From Rhynchopus euleeides (taxonomy: Eukaryota; Euglenozoa; Diplonemea; Diplonemida; Diplonemidae), in assembly GCA_963210315.1 (NCBI GenBank), contig OY723321.1, positions 186,001 through 250,000 on the forward strand: a stretch of 64,000 nucleotides of DNA. Reading direction: 5' to 3'. The notes under the pieces were generated by a model. It searched no databases. It was not told the DNA's origin and saw only the letters and a program-made list of their open reading frames with translations. Positions 11,157-22,869 of this stretch are shown here, piece after piece. The position numbers and the translations under genes are program-made. The stretch's first letter is position 1, and each line of letters opens with the position of its first letter.

Positions 11157-11369
11157 CAGCTGATTGAGGGTGTGATATGAGGGTTCTATCCAACAAGGAT
11201 ATCAAGGCGGCACTTTCAAAGTCCTGCCAAGGACAGCGCCACGTGGGTGTGTGCTTCTGATATATGGTATGTCATCATGTGAACCCTCCCCAGCGTGTGC
11301 CAACATCCCTGACACGCTCACGAAAAGCATGACACGGAGAAAACAGGTGCCGAAACAACCTGCCGAGCA
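11157..11369. repeat. 213-bp direct repeat, copy 1
   Basis: It starts CAGCTGATTGAGGGTG and ends GCCGAGCA. It is nearly identical (about three substitutions) to 11999-12211, 842 bp downstream in the same orientation. The spacing and length resemble terminal direct repeats of a short non-coding retroelement, but I find no hammerhead core, primer-binding site or target duplication. Confidence 0.85.
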
Positions 11370-11998
11370 AAATTTCGCGGTGCAAAATTTGTGATTTTTT
11401 GTGATTTTTTGCGACTTCTGCGACTTTTTGCGACTTTCTGCGCCTTCTTGCGTTTGGGCGGTGCTGGCACTTGGGCACTAATGGCGGATGCAGTGGTTTG
11501 GGTTGATGGAAAAAAGGGTGGTGGACGTGATGCCCAACTCCTCCTGAAGGTACGCATTGTATCTGCTGCGCCAGCTGGGGAAACACGGCCCGGGGCCGTG
11601 CCACCCTGCAGCCACTGCAGGAAGTGCTGCCTCAGGGTTCCTCGGCAGTGGACCAACGCACATTGGCCGTGTGTGTCAGCGTCCGTCTTGGATCTCACAA
11701 CGATCACGCCATCTCCCACCCCTGAGGTCGCTGCTCTAACGAAGGTGCGCGGCACAGGTCGTGGAGATCCACGAAACGGCAAGCAGTGGCGAACTGCAAG
11801 GCAAATCCTTGCCCTGGGGTGTATGGGACCTACCCTACCCCCCTTGGTGCTGGGGACAGAGGGGGGGTACCCGACCCCCTTCGGGTCTCAAACCATTTCA
11901 CAAAAAATCGCAAAAAATAGCAAAGCGTCACAAAAAATATCAGGCTTCGCAAAAAATCACACGCTCTCAAACCATTTCACAAAAAATCGCACAATCGC

Positions 11999-12211
11999 CA
12001 GCTGATTGAGGGTGTGATATGAGGGTTCTATCCAACAAGGATATCAAGGCGGCACTTTCAAAGTCCTGCCAAGGACAGCGCCACGTGGGTGTGTGCTTCT
12101 GATATATGTTATGTCATCATGTGAACCCTCCCCAGCGTGTGCCAACATCCCTGACACGCTCACGAAAAGCATGACACGGAGAAAACAGGTGCCGGAACAA
12201 CCTGCCGAGCA
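11999..12211. repeat. 213-bp direct repeat, copy 2
   Basis: Second copy of the repeat at 11157-11369, same orientation. The sequences beyond the two copies differ (A/T-rich AAATTTCGCGG after copy 1, GC-rich CACGGGTGGTGCC after copy 2). The repeat therefore has a defined edge and is not part of a longer tandem duplication. Confidence 0.85.
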
Positions 12212-15200
12212 CACGGGTGGTGCCACGTTGATCCACGCAGCGATCTCCCATGACAGGAAGCCTTGTCGCCACGGCAGAGTCGCCGCAGACTGTGGGAGAG
12301 GTGTCGCCAGTCACCTTGAGGTTGCAGTGTGTCATCAGGCTAAGACCCGTGCCCTCTTCACCTCCCCTGTTAGGTTGCTCGCACAATCGCGAACCATTTC
12401 GCACAATAAATCGCACAATCGCGAACCATTTCACAAAAAACACAAAAAATAGCACAATTGGAAACCATTTCACAAAAAATCGCAAAAAATAGCAGCGCGG
12501 TTTTTGTGAATTTTTGTGAATTTTTGGGGCGTTGTTCTTCGTTTTTGGGAGACGCTGTGAATTCGCCAAGGCGGTATTACCCCAGCCAGGGAGATTTGTG
12601 GCGAAAAAAAAACAAGGTTGGAATTGCGACAGAAAGCGAAACAATGCATCAGGAGTCGGAACGGGGATGGGGGGGAGAGAGAGACAAAGGCGGGTGGTGG
12701 GTGGAGGAATATCAAACCACACATGTACCGCAAGCCTGCAACTCTTCCCTGAGGACGAGAGGTGCAGGCTGGAGACCAGGGGGGTGAATTTTTTCCTGCC
12801 TTGCAAGCTTCAACAGAAGACAACAACCCGCAGGCTCGCTGGGGCTGTGCCAAACCAAGTATAGGCTAGTGTGGAGGAATGAGGGCCAGTGCAGGCACAC
12901 TGGCATGGGGGCGAATCAGGAAGAACGGGGCAGGGCGAGAAAATCAGAATATCTTCATGCCGTGAGAGGAAGCGGTGCCAGGATAGCACAAAGGGGAAGG
13001 AGCTGCAAAAATTAAAACGAAGAAATATACGCAGCCTTGCGAAGGGGAAGGAGAGGGGGTGGGGGCTTTTTTGTTTGTCGTGGCATTTTTTTTCTGCAAA
13101 ACAGGCGTTGAAATCCGTGCGTAAAAAGAGAAAACGGCATGTCTTGTATCAGGACAACTTGGTGGGATGGATGGAGAGAACGCAGGCTCGCTGTGAATTC
13201 TTTCGTCGGAGTAGCTCAGCGGCGGGGGGGGATCTGACACCTCCACCACCCCCGCCCCGCACGCGGACACCAGCCGGAAAACCTCCTCCAGGCCCTCCAG
13301 CAGCATACGCGCGGGGCTTGCAACGAATCCACTTTCGAGAAGCCTCTCCACCGCTGGATAATCCCGTTGAATCGTGTTGTTTTCCCTTCTTGCCGCACGG
13401 AAGAAGCCATTTTTATACCACAAAAAAAAACATAGTCTTCCAGGGGCTGTGGGGGGAGAGAAGGGATGGCATCAACTTGCTAGCTCTCCAGCGAGCATGC
13501 AATGCGGACCCCCCTCCCCTCCCAGACCCCTGAATTAACAAAAAAAATAGAAAGTTGCAATCCTGGCAAAACCACTGCTCCGCAGGCATATGTGTGTGTT
13601 GGAGGGATGTTCTCTGTGAATCTGGTGTGGGTGTGCCACACCACACACAGAGAGCGGACAGCGATGTTGGGCAGAGAAGAGAGATCAGCGCAGTCGCGGG
13701 ATGCGGCACATGCGCCTATAGCAGGACTAACAGCCTGTTCTCCTCTGCACCACTGGTATCACACGGCAGACAATAATGGGTTCTTCAGAAGAAAACGGGC
13801 ATCCCCCTCTGCAGAGTGGAGAGGGGGGGGGGGGGAGAGAGGGTAGGCTGAGGGAAATATTTTCCCCCACCTTTCCACCCACCCCTCTCCCCCCCACTCC
13901 GTGACAAAAAAGACTTGATACTGCCAGGTTCATTATAACCGTTTGCCAAACTGTGTGTCTGCAAATCAGAGAATATGGGGAGGGCCGGGGTAAAATATAT
14001 AGAATGCAGGAAAAGGAGGGGGGAGAAGAAGAACGAGCGGGGTGTTTATCGGCCCGCCCTCTCGACAAGGAAAAAAACCCAACCCTCCATGTTTCGATTC
14101 AGTCATATGCGGGCATGGCATGTCATGGCATGTCAGGCCTGCTGCCCGATGCATCCCAAGGGGGGTGCGGGGGGTGGGCGTTGGAAACCTGAAAGCCGCA
14201 CCATCTGCCCCAATACGCCCCACCTCGAACCTCGGGGGAGAACCTCGGAGATCGAGGGTGGCACGCAGAAAAGAATCAAACATCCCACGCACCCCCAAAC
14301 CTCGCAACCCCTGAGCCCTCTCTCTCCCCCCCCCCCCACCCCCCGCTTCATCACAGGAACACACCCCGGGCCCCCTCGTCTGCGTCGTTGGGTGGGGGGC
14401 GGGGGGAGGGGGGGTGGGGTCACAGTGACCCGCACAGGTCCCCCCGTTCGGTGGGGGCATCCCTCATGGTGCATACGTTAGCTTTCTGCTGGCGACAAAG
14501 TACTGAACGGAAGAAGAGGGCGGAGGGGGGGGGGGGGGCGTCCGGTGGTCGCCGCCCCTTCCCCCCCCCCCCCGCCCCCCCATATCAGGGCGACGAGTGA
14601 AAAACCACGTGTGTGGGTGCGCCACGCCGCCAGCAAAAAAGAGCACTGGGTCATAGAGAGAGACCTGCTCCAGTGGCACCGTCGGGCGGCGTGCCGCACG
14701 CCATTGCTTCTTTTGCTTTTTGCCGAGTGCAGTGGCACAACGAGCAAAAACTCTGATGCAGCTCCCCGCTGCCCGCCACGCATGGGACGTTGTCCGATGG
14801 GTGGCGTGTGGCCCGCCAGGGCCACCGGGTGAGGTCTTCATTCATGGGGTCCCACTGCATGCCTCAAGGGAAGCACGGCAACGGGAGGTGGGTGGATTAG
14901 TTTTGATTTTCAGCGGCCAAGGGCTGCCTTGAGAGGACGGGCCATTGATGGCACATAAAAAGTGTTGCCAGAAGGCAGGGAGGGGGGGGGGGTTTCTGTT
15001 GACTATTCTTTAATCAGGGCAGTGCTGACCCAGCCTTGCGTGAGGGCCGCAAGGTTCGCCATTATGGTTAAGGCTGGGTCGAGAAAGCTCGATGTCAGCT
15101 CCGTTGGTGGGGGTGGGTCGGGCGCACTGAACGACGATCATGAAAAGAAACAGGCTGTCTTTTTTCGTGATTTGATTGGATTCGTCATGCCGTGCTGCCG

Positions 15201-16083
15201 CATGACCCGGTTGGCACTATACGAACGGCGGTGGTAACCACCCAGGAAAGAAATCTGATGCCGCCCCACACCTGCCCAAACCGAACCAAGTCGGTAAACC
15301 GAAAAATGCTCGGTGTGACACATTCGACATGATCCAGTTGCGTGTGCACACGCCTCTGCGAGTCGGTGCGTGCATCTGCAGGGCGGACATCCTTGTTTAA
15401 CGGTAACCGGAACCAGCATTTATAAACATCAAAGACTTTGGAGATTCTCTATGCGAATGGTGGCTGTTGGGTGTTGCTAGCAGGATCGAAACCAATGCCG
15501 GGAGGCCATATTTTCTTCGATTTTTTTCTCGTATCAAACAACCAATCAGCCAACGCAGCTCTGATGATCACAACGTTGCCAGAGTGCGTTCTTCGAACTC
15601 ATGGCGGGAAGAACGAAAATGGATGGAAAACCACACAAGAGAGGGAGAGAGAGTATTCTAAGGCAGAAAGTCCAGAAACGACAGCCATATGTGGAAGCAG
15701 CGGCAAGCCACTGCGGCTGTTCCGATAATAGCCCCACCCCCCACCCCACCCCACCCCACCTCGAAAGAGAGAAGCGCCCCACGCCTGCGGGACAGCAGAA
15801 GAAAGGGACGTGGGTCCGCAGGACATGCGTGGCTGTCTATGCACCTCCACCAACTCTCTCCAACCCCACCCCTTGTGTGCGAAAAAAAACACCCCCCCCC
15901 CCCGCCCCCTTGGGCAGACATGGCGGATCCGTGAAAGCCTGCAGGCAACCTACACTATACACGCAACATCGTCGGGGCCACCCACAGGCAGGTGCTTTTC
16001 ATGGGTGCAGCAATGAACAGCATGGCGTGGTGTGGTGTGCGGTGCATGTGGTGCCCACGCCCAACAGCCAAGTGGTGCTCGGC

Positions 16084-16482
16084 TCACACCCTCCGTGAGA
16101 TGCTGTTCGCCCTGGACAGCACAGCGTGGTGGTGCACGCGGGGCGACGGGGATTCGACGCCATCTTTGCAGCCGAGCCACACAAAGGCCATCGCGCAGAG
16201 CGCTGCCATTCCAGCGAGGCACAGCATGAAAGATTCGCTCAGCCCCGTCAGCTTGCAGCTCGGCGCGGTGTTTCTGATCAAGAGATCGTGCGAGTAGACG
16301 CTGCAGTATGTCCAGGGCCACCTGCATTTGAAGGTGTGGCCGTTGGGGAGGAAGCCGCAGTAGAGCGCGTTGTCGTCAGCTGTCTCCGCCACCCCAGCGA
16401 TATTCGCAGAGGCGGGCACGCAGGCCATGAGCAGGCACAGCAGCAGCGCTGCCCGCACAGTGCACACATTGCGTGACGGCAT
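16084..16482 (-). CDS. Small signal-peptide, one-TM protein with CGFLPNG/WPWTYC motif (paralogue A)
   Basis: The ORF is 132 residues from ATG 16482. I prefer this start over the in-frame ATG at 16500 because it leaves a clean signal peptide (basic N-tip, then LLLCLLMACVPASA). The ectodomain carries CGFLPNG, then F-K-C-R-WPWTYC, and a further C-x-LTGLS segment. It is followed by a hydrophobic helix (roughly residues 75-97, MLCLAGMAALCAMAFVWLGC region) and a ~35-residue cytoplasmic tail. The protein at 19510-19878 shares this whole layout and the motifs, so this is a real family and not a chance ORF. Predicted: type I membrane protein with a small disulphide-bonded outer domain. No known family recognised; function unknown. 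A 3' intron is not excluded. Confidence 0.7.
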   Translation of the reverse strand: MPSRNVCTVRAALLLCLLMACVPASANIAGVAETADDNALYCGFLPNGHTFKCRWPWTYCSVYSHDLLIRNTAPSCKLTGLSESFMLCLAGMAALCAMAFVWLGCKDGVESPSPRVHHHAVLSRANSISRRV

Positions 16483-19400
16483 TGCAGGTATATCAATCAC
16501 CCGACGCTTGGTTCCAAGTATTATCTGTTCTTTTTATTCCGTGCTGTGTGCAAGCAGCCTGTCCGTAGAGCGACCAGGAGGAGGGGGAAACGGGTCTGCT
16601 GGTTAACGCTTATCTGTAGCAGGAGGTTTGACGATATGGCGCCTGCGGAGGGGTGTGCGATGCGTGGTTTGGGTGGCAGGGGGGGGTGGGGGACTTTGGG
16701 GTACCCTAAAAGCAGGATGTGGGAGGGAAAGTGCGACAGCTAAAAAGGCACGGGAGAGGATGGGGTGGGGTGGGGTGTGGGGGCGGGGGTTCTCCTCCAT
16801 CCCGACTGCATACAGCATGGAATACCACAGCCGCTGTTGGTCTGGACACCCCCCCTCCGCATTCCAGGACAGGCCAGGGGGGGGGGGGGGGGGGGGCGGA
16901 AACTGTGCCATTCTGTCGAACTCCAAGAAGAAAGTAATCAAAACTAACAGCAATGCGGGGTGAGGGGGAAGGATGGGGGGGGGGGGTTTGATTGTAGAAA
17001 GTAGCGTATTTGCGTACGGTTGGAAGGATGGGGGGGGGAACTGAGCAGCACCAGGGAAGACGCGGCGTTGCTCCGGACGCAAGGCAAATCATCCATACCC
17101 CCCCCCCCTCCGCAAGGCTGCAAAGCTCAGAAGGCTAATGGGGGCCAGCTGTCTTGGCATTCGTTCCCCCCCCCCCAAAAAAAAAACCGCGGCACACAAC
17201 ACGCCGCCCCTGAAGAAAGCATGAGAATCTGGTTGGCACTGGGCGTCCTGATCTCCCTTTCGGCATCCGCGATGAGGGCGGTCCGTGTGATGGGGGGGTG
17301 GATGGAGGCATCCGGCAGGACGGCACCATGATAACCCGCGTGGCGCCTTTGGAGATGTCGCGTGGAAACGCGGCCTGTAGATGGGCGTGGCAGGGCAGGG
17401 CATGGCGGGGTAGCAGAGGGGTGTGTGAGGAGGAAAGGAGGAAATGAAGAGATATGATAAGACTGGCATCGCGGCAAACCAGAAGCAACGCGGGCTCTGA
17501 GAGGAGCCCCGAGAGCTGGCAGCGGGTTTATTGAAAGGCTTGGAGGGGCAGGCGGGCTGCCAGGAGGTGTAATGTTGGTTGCTAGTGCAGGGTGGTGGCT
17601 ACCTGCAGTGCAACCCATCAGCATTCCACAGCCTGTAGAAGCGGCAAACATGCCAAACTGCATCAAACCACGAGGGTGGATCGGAGGGCAGCAGGCTGGT
17701 TGTGCACCTTTTGTCTGTCGATTCAGCTGACACGAATCGTGCCGACAATGTTGCCACACAACCTCATACACCAAAAGCTGGGAACTGGCGAGCCCGAAGA
17801 ACATCACCTGACGTGACACTTCGGTACCCGCTGGTTACCCTTGGGATTCTCCCCAGTGTCGGAAGGGGGGGGTGGGCAAAGCAGAAGGTTTGTAAACCTC
17901 TGATGCCCTCGAATAGACTGTCTCAAGAAGATAACGCATAGAACTGTGGCACGCAGGGGTGGAGTGGCCAGGCCTCCCTCCGCACTGCGGGCACTGCCCG
18001 CAGTGCGGCGGGGCTAACTGCGGTGGTGGGCAAAGAACACTAGCGGGGGGGGTGGGGGTGTGGGTCGCTGCTGAGCAGCGCGACACCAGGGCGCCACAAC
18101 AACGGGAAGGGGGCCCCGTCCTTTGCAAACCCGTGGTTCATACACTTGGCATCACTGTAAATACACCAGAACAGAGCACACCGCTGGCGCGGCGCGGGGG
18201 GCGGAGTGGGTCCCCTGGTTTCCCGACCAGGATCGGGCAAGCGGGCACCCTCAGTGCGACAGGAGACCCCCATCGCACAGAATGCCCAGAGGGGTGTGAG
18301 TTCATACAAAGGCGACACTTTGACCTTCACCACCCGCCGCTGCTGGTGCAAATGTCACAAGGGTCCGGGGGATGTTGGGCAGGGAAAGATGCAATATAAC
18401 ACGGCCCGTGGTGCCCCTGAAGAAAGCCGGTTTAGGTAGTTCTTTCTGACAACAGGGTTGCGTAGTTCCTTTGTTAGTGGGATTCTCTTGAGAGAGCCCT
18501 TTTTACAGACTTCGGGCGTAGTTCCTGTGTCGTTCCAACACGGTGTTCAGGACACCAGACGGCTTCGTATTATTGTCGGAGGAGCCACAACCAAAGGGCG
18601 GGCAGATCACCCACTACATCACTGCATGGCGTCGTTCTTGTCAGGGTTGAGTTGAGGGAGGAGCCGTGTTAATGGCAGAATCAATGAAAAAGAAGAAGAC
18701 GGGCAGCCAGAGGAAAACATACACTCTCTCACATCGCACATGTTTTTGGGCCATTACAGGCAGTTCGCTCTCTAAGGTTCGTCGAGGGGCTCGCCGGCCA
18801 CACCGCACATCTGCGCCACAGAAAAGCAGAGCAGCGCAGAAGCTTCAGTGGGGCCAAGGCATGGGGAAGTGGGGGTGGTAGCCCCCAATGTGGGGCAGGA
18901 AGTGGGGCAGCTAGCCCCGGCAAGTGAAAGCACCTCTTGGGATTCCCACCAGAGACTGGGCGTGCGGAAGAGCATGCCCAGGCTCGGCGTGCACAACGCT
19001 GCCGTTGTGATCCGTTGGTAGAGGCAGACACGCGTCATACTCAGCCCAAAGAAAGTGTGGCATGTTCTGGCAATACTCAGCCTATCTAGACTTTTGTGGA
19101 GGGTGGGCCTCAGCGTACCGATGACGTGACATGCCATAGGCGGTGCTTCTCTTGCTGAGCTGAAGGCTCCCCGCAGAGGGCGCAGCCAGCTGGGTGGCTG
19201 CGTGATGCACGAAGCACCCAGTCGGCGTACTCAAAGGAAAAGGGCAAAAAGAGATTCGGAGTTGTTTGGGGCAGCCAAACCCGGCAAAAGGGCTGCAGGG
19301 AGGTGCCATCCCGTTTCAAACCAAAACGGGTGCCGAAAAAGAAAGAAAACACGGGATAGGGAACTTCGTGTGATTGCCGAGAAAGGTGAGGCACCATGAG

Positions 19401-19509
19401 GTGACTATCGACAGCAATTCAGGAGCGCACCGACACAGGTTAGCACAGAAGACGCAGAGTATTCCGTAATCGTAAAAGGAGAGTGGGGAGGGCTCACACA
19501 CACCACACT
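16483..19509. other. Spacer between the two paralogous membrane-protein genes
   Basis: G tracts at about 16878-16896 and 16976-16987, C tracts at 17099-17108 and 17167-17176. A plus-strand 36-codon ORF starting at 17221 (MRIWLALGVLISLSASA) resembles a signal peptide but ends without a mature domain, so it is only a weak candidate first exon. Minus-strand frames around 17.1-17.8 and 18.7-19.1 kb are open but show no recognisable domain. Confidence 0.4.
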
Positions 19510-19878
19510 CTACGAGTCACGGTGCATCAGGTGGCGTTCCGGCGGTGTGAAGTTACCGCTGCAAGCGGCGCTCTTCTCCTTCATACGGCAAGGCAGTGGC
19601 CTGTCGCAGCTGAGCCACACAACCAACACAATGCACATTGCGAGCAGCGCAAGTAGAACCGCGACGAAGCTGTAGCTCAGGCCCGTCAGCGCGCACACGT
19701 TCCCCGCACCGTCGAAGGGGTGCACATTGCAGTACGTCCAGGGCCACTTGCACCGGAAGGACGCCCCGTTCGGCAGGAATCCGCAGTGCAGCCTGTTCAT
19801 TTCCACGCGACCCACAGGCTCTGACGCCACACCCCACACCGCCACAGACAGCACCACAGCAACCACGCCCTGCACCAT
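19510..19878 (-). CDS. Small signal-peptide, one-TM protein with CGFLPNG/WPWTYC motif (paralogue B)
   Basis: The ORF is 122 residues from ATG 19878, a start that gives a compact signal peptide (MVQGVVAVVLSVAVWGVAS). The ectodomain has HCGFLPNG, F-R-C-K-WPWTYC and C-A-LTGLS. A strongly hydrophobic helix follows (about residues 68-92, FVAVLLALLAMCIVLVVWLSC region), then a basic, Cys-containing tail. Compared with paralogue A at 16084-16482, the outer domain and the LTGLS-to-TM junction are conserved while signal peptide and tail diverge. That is the pattern expected if the outer motif is the functional part. An upstream in-frame extension to 20034 exists but would bury the signal peptide. Confidence 0.75.
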   Translation of the reverse strand: MVQGVVAVVLSVAVWGVASEPVGRVEMNRLHCGFLPNGASFRCKWPWTYCNVHPFDGAGNVCALTGLSYSFVAVLLALLAMCIVLVVWLSCDRPLPCRMKEKSAACSGNFTPPERHLMHRDS

Positions 19879-20049
19879 GCTGATGGACGGGGTCTGCACA
19901 GGAGGGAGTGGGGAGTTAGCCTGCAGTGATGACGATGTGTGTGTAGTGAGTGAGGCTGGCCAGAGCTCACTGCGGGGCCCAGAAGAGTTGCCGAGGGGAC
20001 AATGGGGCGGCCACCGGCACCGCACACTCGACAATCAGCTGCGCTGAAA

Positions 20050-20917
20050 CCAGGCCTGTCGCTAACTTTTCAATTTTGGAGATTTGGTGGGTTGACGCTC
20101 CTGTTTTGGGGGGGGGGGGGGGGGGGGGATCAGGGGGGAAAACACTAGGGGTCAATTTTTCTCGCGCGCGCTTCGCGCGCGCTCGTGTTGTTGCCAAATT
20201 TTCCCATCGGTGGACCACGAGGTGGGCACGGTGTGAGGCGCTGGGTTCCTTCCGTGGTTCCTCTCCCGCTCGCGCCGTCGGGTGCCGGAGGAAACCAAAA
20301 AATGGCTTTCGGGACCATGATTTCGACGCTGCCCCCTGATATGTCACGGCCGTCAAAGCGCAAGGACTTGGTTACTAGACGGGCACGCGAGATGGGGGGT
20401 CTGGGGGGCAGGGCCCCCCAGCCGCCGGAGGCCACGGTAGTGAGCATCTGTTCACTGTGGGCGTACAGATTCTGTGTGAGTTGGCTGCGTCCTCCTGAGG
20501 CTACTGGAGTGGGTGGATTCCCTGACCCGGTGGGAATCGAATGACTTGAGTACGAGACATACGCCACAGGGGGGTCTGGGGGGCGGAGCCCCCCAGCCGC
20601 CGGAGGCCACGGTAGTGAGCATCTGTTCCTGCAAAACCATACTCTCTTCGACGTCGACCCAGTGAAAGTGGGTTGACGCTTGGTGAGCGTCGACCCAGTG
20701 TAACCGGGCCAACGCTAGGTTAGCGTCGACCCAGTGTAATAAATGGGTTGACGCTTGGTCCAGGCTTGAATGGCAACCCAGTTCCACTAGGTCGACGCTC
20801 CAAGCCTCGACCAAGCGTCAACCCAGTCCACTGGGTCGACGCTGGGTCGACGCTTTTTTATGGGGGGGGAAACCCAAAATCACTGGGTCGACGGTCGACG
20901 CTTAGCGACATGCCTGC
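20050..20917. mobile_element. hAT-like element with GTCGACCC palindromic arrays
   Basis: Ends are inverted repeats, CAGGC(C/A)TGTCGCTAA. The 8-bp direct repeat CGCTGAAA flanks it (20042-20049 and 20918-20925). The interior holds the CCTCCGGCGG module, a CGCGCGCGCTTCGCGCGCG hairpin (about 20163-20182), a long G run (20107-20128), and at least ten copies of a GGGTTGACGCT/AGCGTCGACCC word in both orientations between 20086 and 20905. No coding capacity seen; probably non-autonomous. Confidence 0.7.
20396..20622. repeat. Dispersed CCTCCGGCGGCTGGGG module, copy 2
   Basis: Two units (about 20396-20447 and 20569-20622) in reverse orientation relative to the 9.2-kb copy. Each has GGGGGTCTGGGGGGC, then CCAGCCGCCGGAGGCCACGG. 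The spacer includes the same GCGTACAGATTCTGTG segment seen at 9.3, 23.1 and 41.9 kb. Confidence 0.8.
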
Positions 20918-20925
20918 CGCTGAAA

Positions 20926-21631
20926 CTAGAGGGCGCGGGGGGGGGGGGGGGGGGGGGGCGGAGCGGGGTTGGGGGGCTGCGTGCCAGCGTTTACTCTACA
21001 TGGCTCTTTGTCACAGTCATGCCGTGCCGTGAGTTCTGTTCTTGAGAGTGTGCGTCACCGCCTGATATCAACGCCCCCATATCAGTTGGCCCCGGGTGGG
21101 TGTTCGACTCTGTGAAACTCCACGAAACGGTGTCAGTGTGGCGCCCAGTTTGCCGTCCGGTGCCACACAGAGCGAAGCGCCCACTCTTATCGCAGCACAG
21201 CCCAATCCCAAACATCACATGCGCCAGCCTAACTTCTGTGTTTGCTTCGCCAGCATTTGGCTTGCTCAAACACTGCGGGACTTCACTTCCGATTCAAACT
21301 TATTTCTGATGATGATGAGTTGCAGAGCTGCAGTGGCTTTGTGTAAACGCACAAAATCAGACAAAAATACAAAGTCAAGTCAGAGAGAGGGAGCGACAAG
21401 GATACCGGGCACGGCACCTACAAGGCATCGAACAGAAGAAAAAGAATAAAAACACCACATGCAGCGTGGGGGCCAGGAGGGGCGGAGGGGGGGGAGAGGG
21501 GGGAGGGGTGAACGCAGAGTAACCACGCCCCCCCACACACCACCACCCACCACGCGTGCACATCAAACTTCCCTGGCGCAGACAGATGCCCGCTGTGTAA
21601 GACTGGCGGAATCATATTCCCATTATCAAGC
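20926..21631. other. Spacer with a 20-base G run
   Basis: A G run at about 20939-20958 interrupted by no other base type except a terminal C. Open frames across 21.0-21.6 kb have no recognisable features. The stretch ends at the left target base pair of the transposon at 21634. Confidence 0.5.
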
Positions 21632-21948
21632 TACACGGTGGACTCCAGCGGCCCTAGCGGGAGTCTGGGAGCGGGAGTCTGAGCGGGTGTCAAAGACTCC
21701 CGCTAGCGGGAGTCTATACTCCCGCTAGGGGGAGTCTGACTCCCCCTAGCGGGAGTCTTTTCACCTATTTTCATCCATTTTTCCCATGATATAGTTACAG
21801 TCTACTGGCGTGGGGGGTAAAATCATGGTGGAAGAGGGATGGGGAGGGGCTTGTTTTGCTTCTGTCAGTTTCCCCGGACTCTGGACTACCTACCTATCCT
21901 CCTGGTAGCGGCTACACCTGCGGAGGTGAGCGGTTAGAATTTGAGGTG

Positions 21949-22815
21949 TCAAAGTGCGGCCATCGCCTGTCGTAGTTGTGTTACACCTTGGGCAAGACAA
22001 GCCATCCTGCAGGCCTCATCTTCTTCGTCAGAACTGTCATCCCCCTCCTGCTGTGCGCGTTGGTCAAGCGTGCTCAAAGTCGCCTCGGATGACACGAATG
22101 GTGTGAAAGTCGCCCCCAGCGGGATTGGCATTTTGCACAAGCAGAGCGATAATTTGCGGTGTCCTTCGGGGAACCGGAACAGGAAGTAGGGCGCGCTGAT
22201 GGGTTCAACGAAGTCCTGTGTGTTGCAGTGCACAAACCCCTTCTGCAGCTGTGTCAACTGTGTGCAAAGAACATACACAGCCAATCTATGAGCGTGTCGG
22301 GTGTGCAGACACGGACACAGGATGACTTCTCTATACCCGAGGATCCCGTCCTGCGACAGGTGCGCAACCTTCCAAGGCATGCCCGATGCGCGCCGCTTCT
22401 CTTCTGCCATCGCAAGATCTCTCTCGTAAGTTGCGGAGCTGGCGATTGTAACGGCATCTTTCTTGCGATGCCCGTTCTCTGCTTCTTCAAATTCGTCGTT
22501 GTTCTGCAGAGGCACTGCATCTTCTGGAGCCCACCAATGATGGAGACTGTGTACGTAGGCATTGCGCGTTGATCCCTTTTCGGCATGCTCCATCAACCAG
22601 TGAAATATATGCCCTGAGATCCGAGCACGCAAGAAGGGAATCCGGGCTGACTCATCCTTGCATCCCCAGAAGCGCCAGGGGATGTCTGCATACCGGAAAT
22701 GCATGAGGTCTGCAAGGGAGACAAAGAGGTAGCGGAACAAGCCCTTGTAGGTGTGTCCTGTGACAGGCAAGCACGACCTTCCGGAACTGAGCACCTGTCC
22801 CATGCTGCGACACAT
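21949..22815 (-). CDS. Transposon-borne ORF, 288 residues, unknown family
   Basis: The frame is open from ATG 22815 to stop 21949 inside the CACGGTGG-ended element. Features: an N-terminal stretch with aromatic-rich segments (YKGLFRYLFVSLADLMHFRY), a charged middle (EEAENGHRKKDA), and a strongly acidic Ser-rich patch near the C terminus (EGDDSSDEEDEAC). The codon directly upstream of ATG 22815 is an in-frame TGA (22818-22816). The frame upstream of that continues, once the nested hAT is skipped, into the 23531-23754 fragment. The 288-residue ORF may therefore be the C-terminal part of a larger, now interrupted, transposon protein. No catalytic signature assigned. Confidence 0.45.
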   Translation of the reverse strand: MCRSMGQVLSSGRSCLPVTGHTYKGLFRYLFVSLADLMHFRYADIPWRFWGCKDESARIPFLRARISGHIFHWLMEHAEKGSTRNAYVHSLHHWWAPEDAVPLQNNDEFEEAENGHRKKDAVTIASSATYERDLAMAEEKRRASGMPWKVAHLSQDGILGYREVILCPCLHTRHAHRLAVYVLCTQLTQLQKGFVHCNTQDFVEPISAPYFLFRFPEGHRKLSLCLCKMPIPLGATFTPFVSSEATLSTLDQRAQQEGDDSSDEEDEACRMACLAQGVTQLRQAMAAL

Positions 22816-22869
22816 TCAGTGCAAGGTTTGTACAGGTCTTGTCGAATATTTTTTTGTTGTCTCATCCAG

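Larger units (their letters stand above)
10145..16083. other. Gene-poor spacer with direct repeats and homopolymers
   Basis: I see no gene here that I would defend. The stretch contains G runs (about 10370-10388, 13809-13830, 14525-14537, 14980-14993), C runs (about 10256-10267, 14328-14338, 14563-14579, 15891-15904), a 213-bp direct repeat pair (11157-11369 and 11999-12211) and low-complexity CACAAAAAATCGC/AAAAAATAGC strings around 11120-11150, 11890-11995 and 12380-12495. Many open frames exist on both strands but lack family motifs, plausible starts or consistent codon use. Confidence 0.45.

Noticed and set aside
17221..17331. Plus-strand 36-codon ORF with signal-peptide-like start
   Set aside because: It stops right after the hydrophobic core, with no mature domain and no GTATG donor at a useful place, and it is opposite to all neighbouring genes.
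20640..20905. Regular repeats suggestive of a CRISPR array
   Set aside because: The GTCGACCC words occur in both orientations with irregular spacing and sit inside a hAT-like element of a eukaryotic genome.
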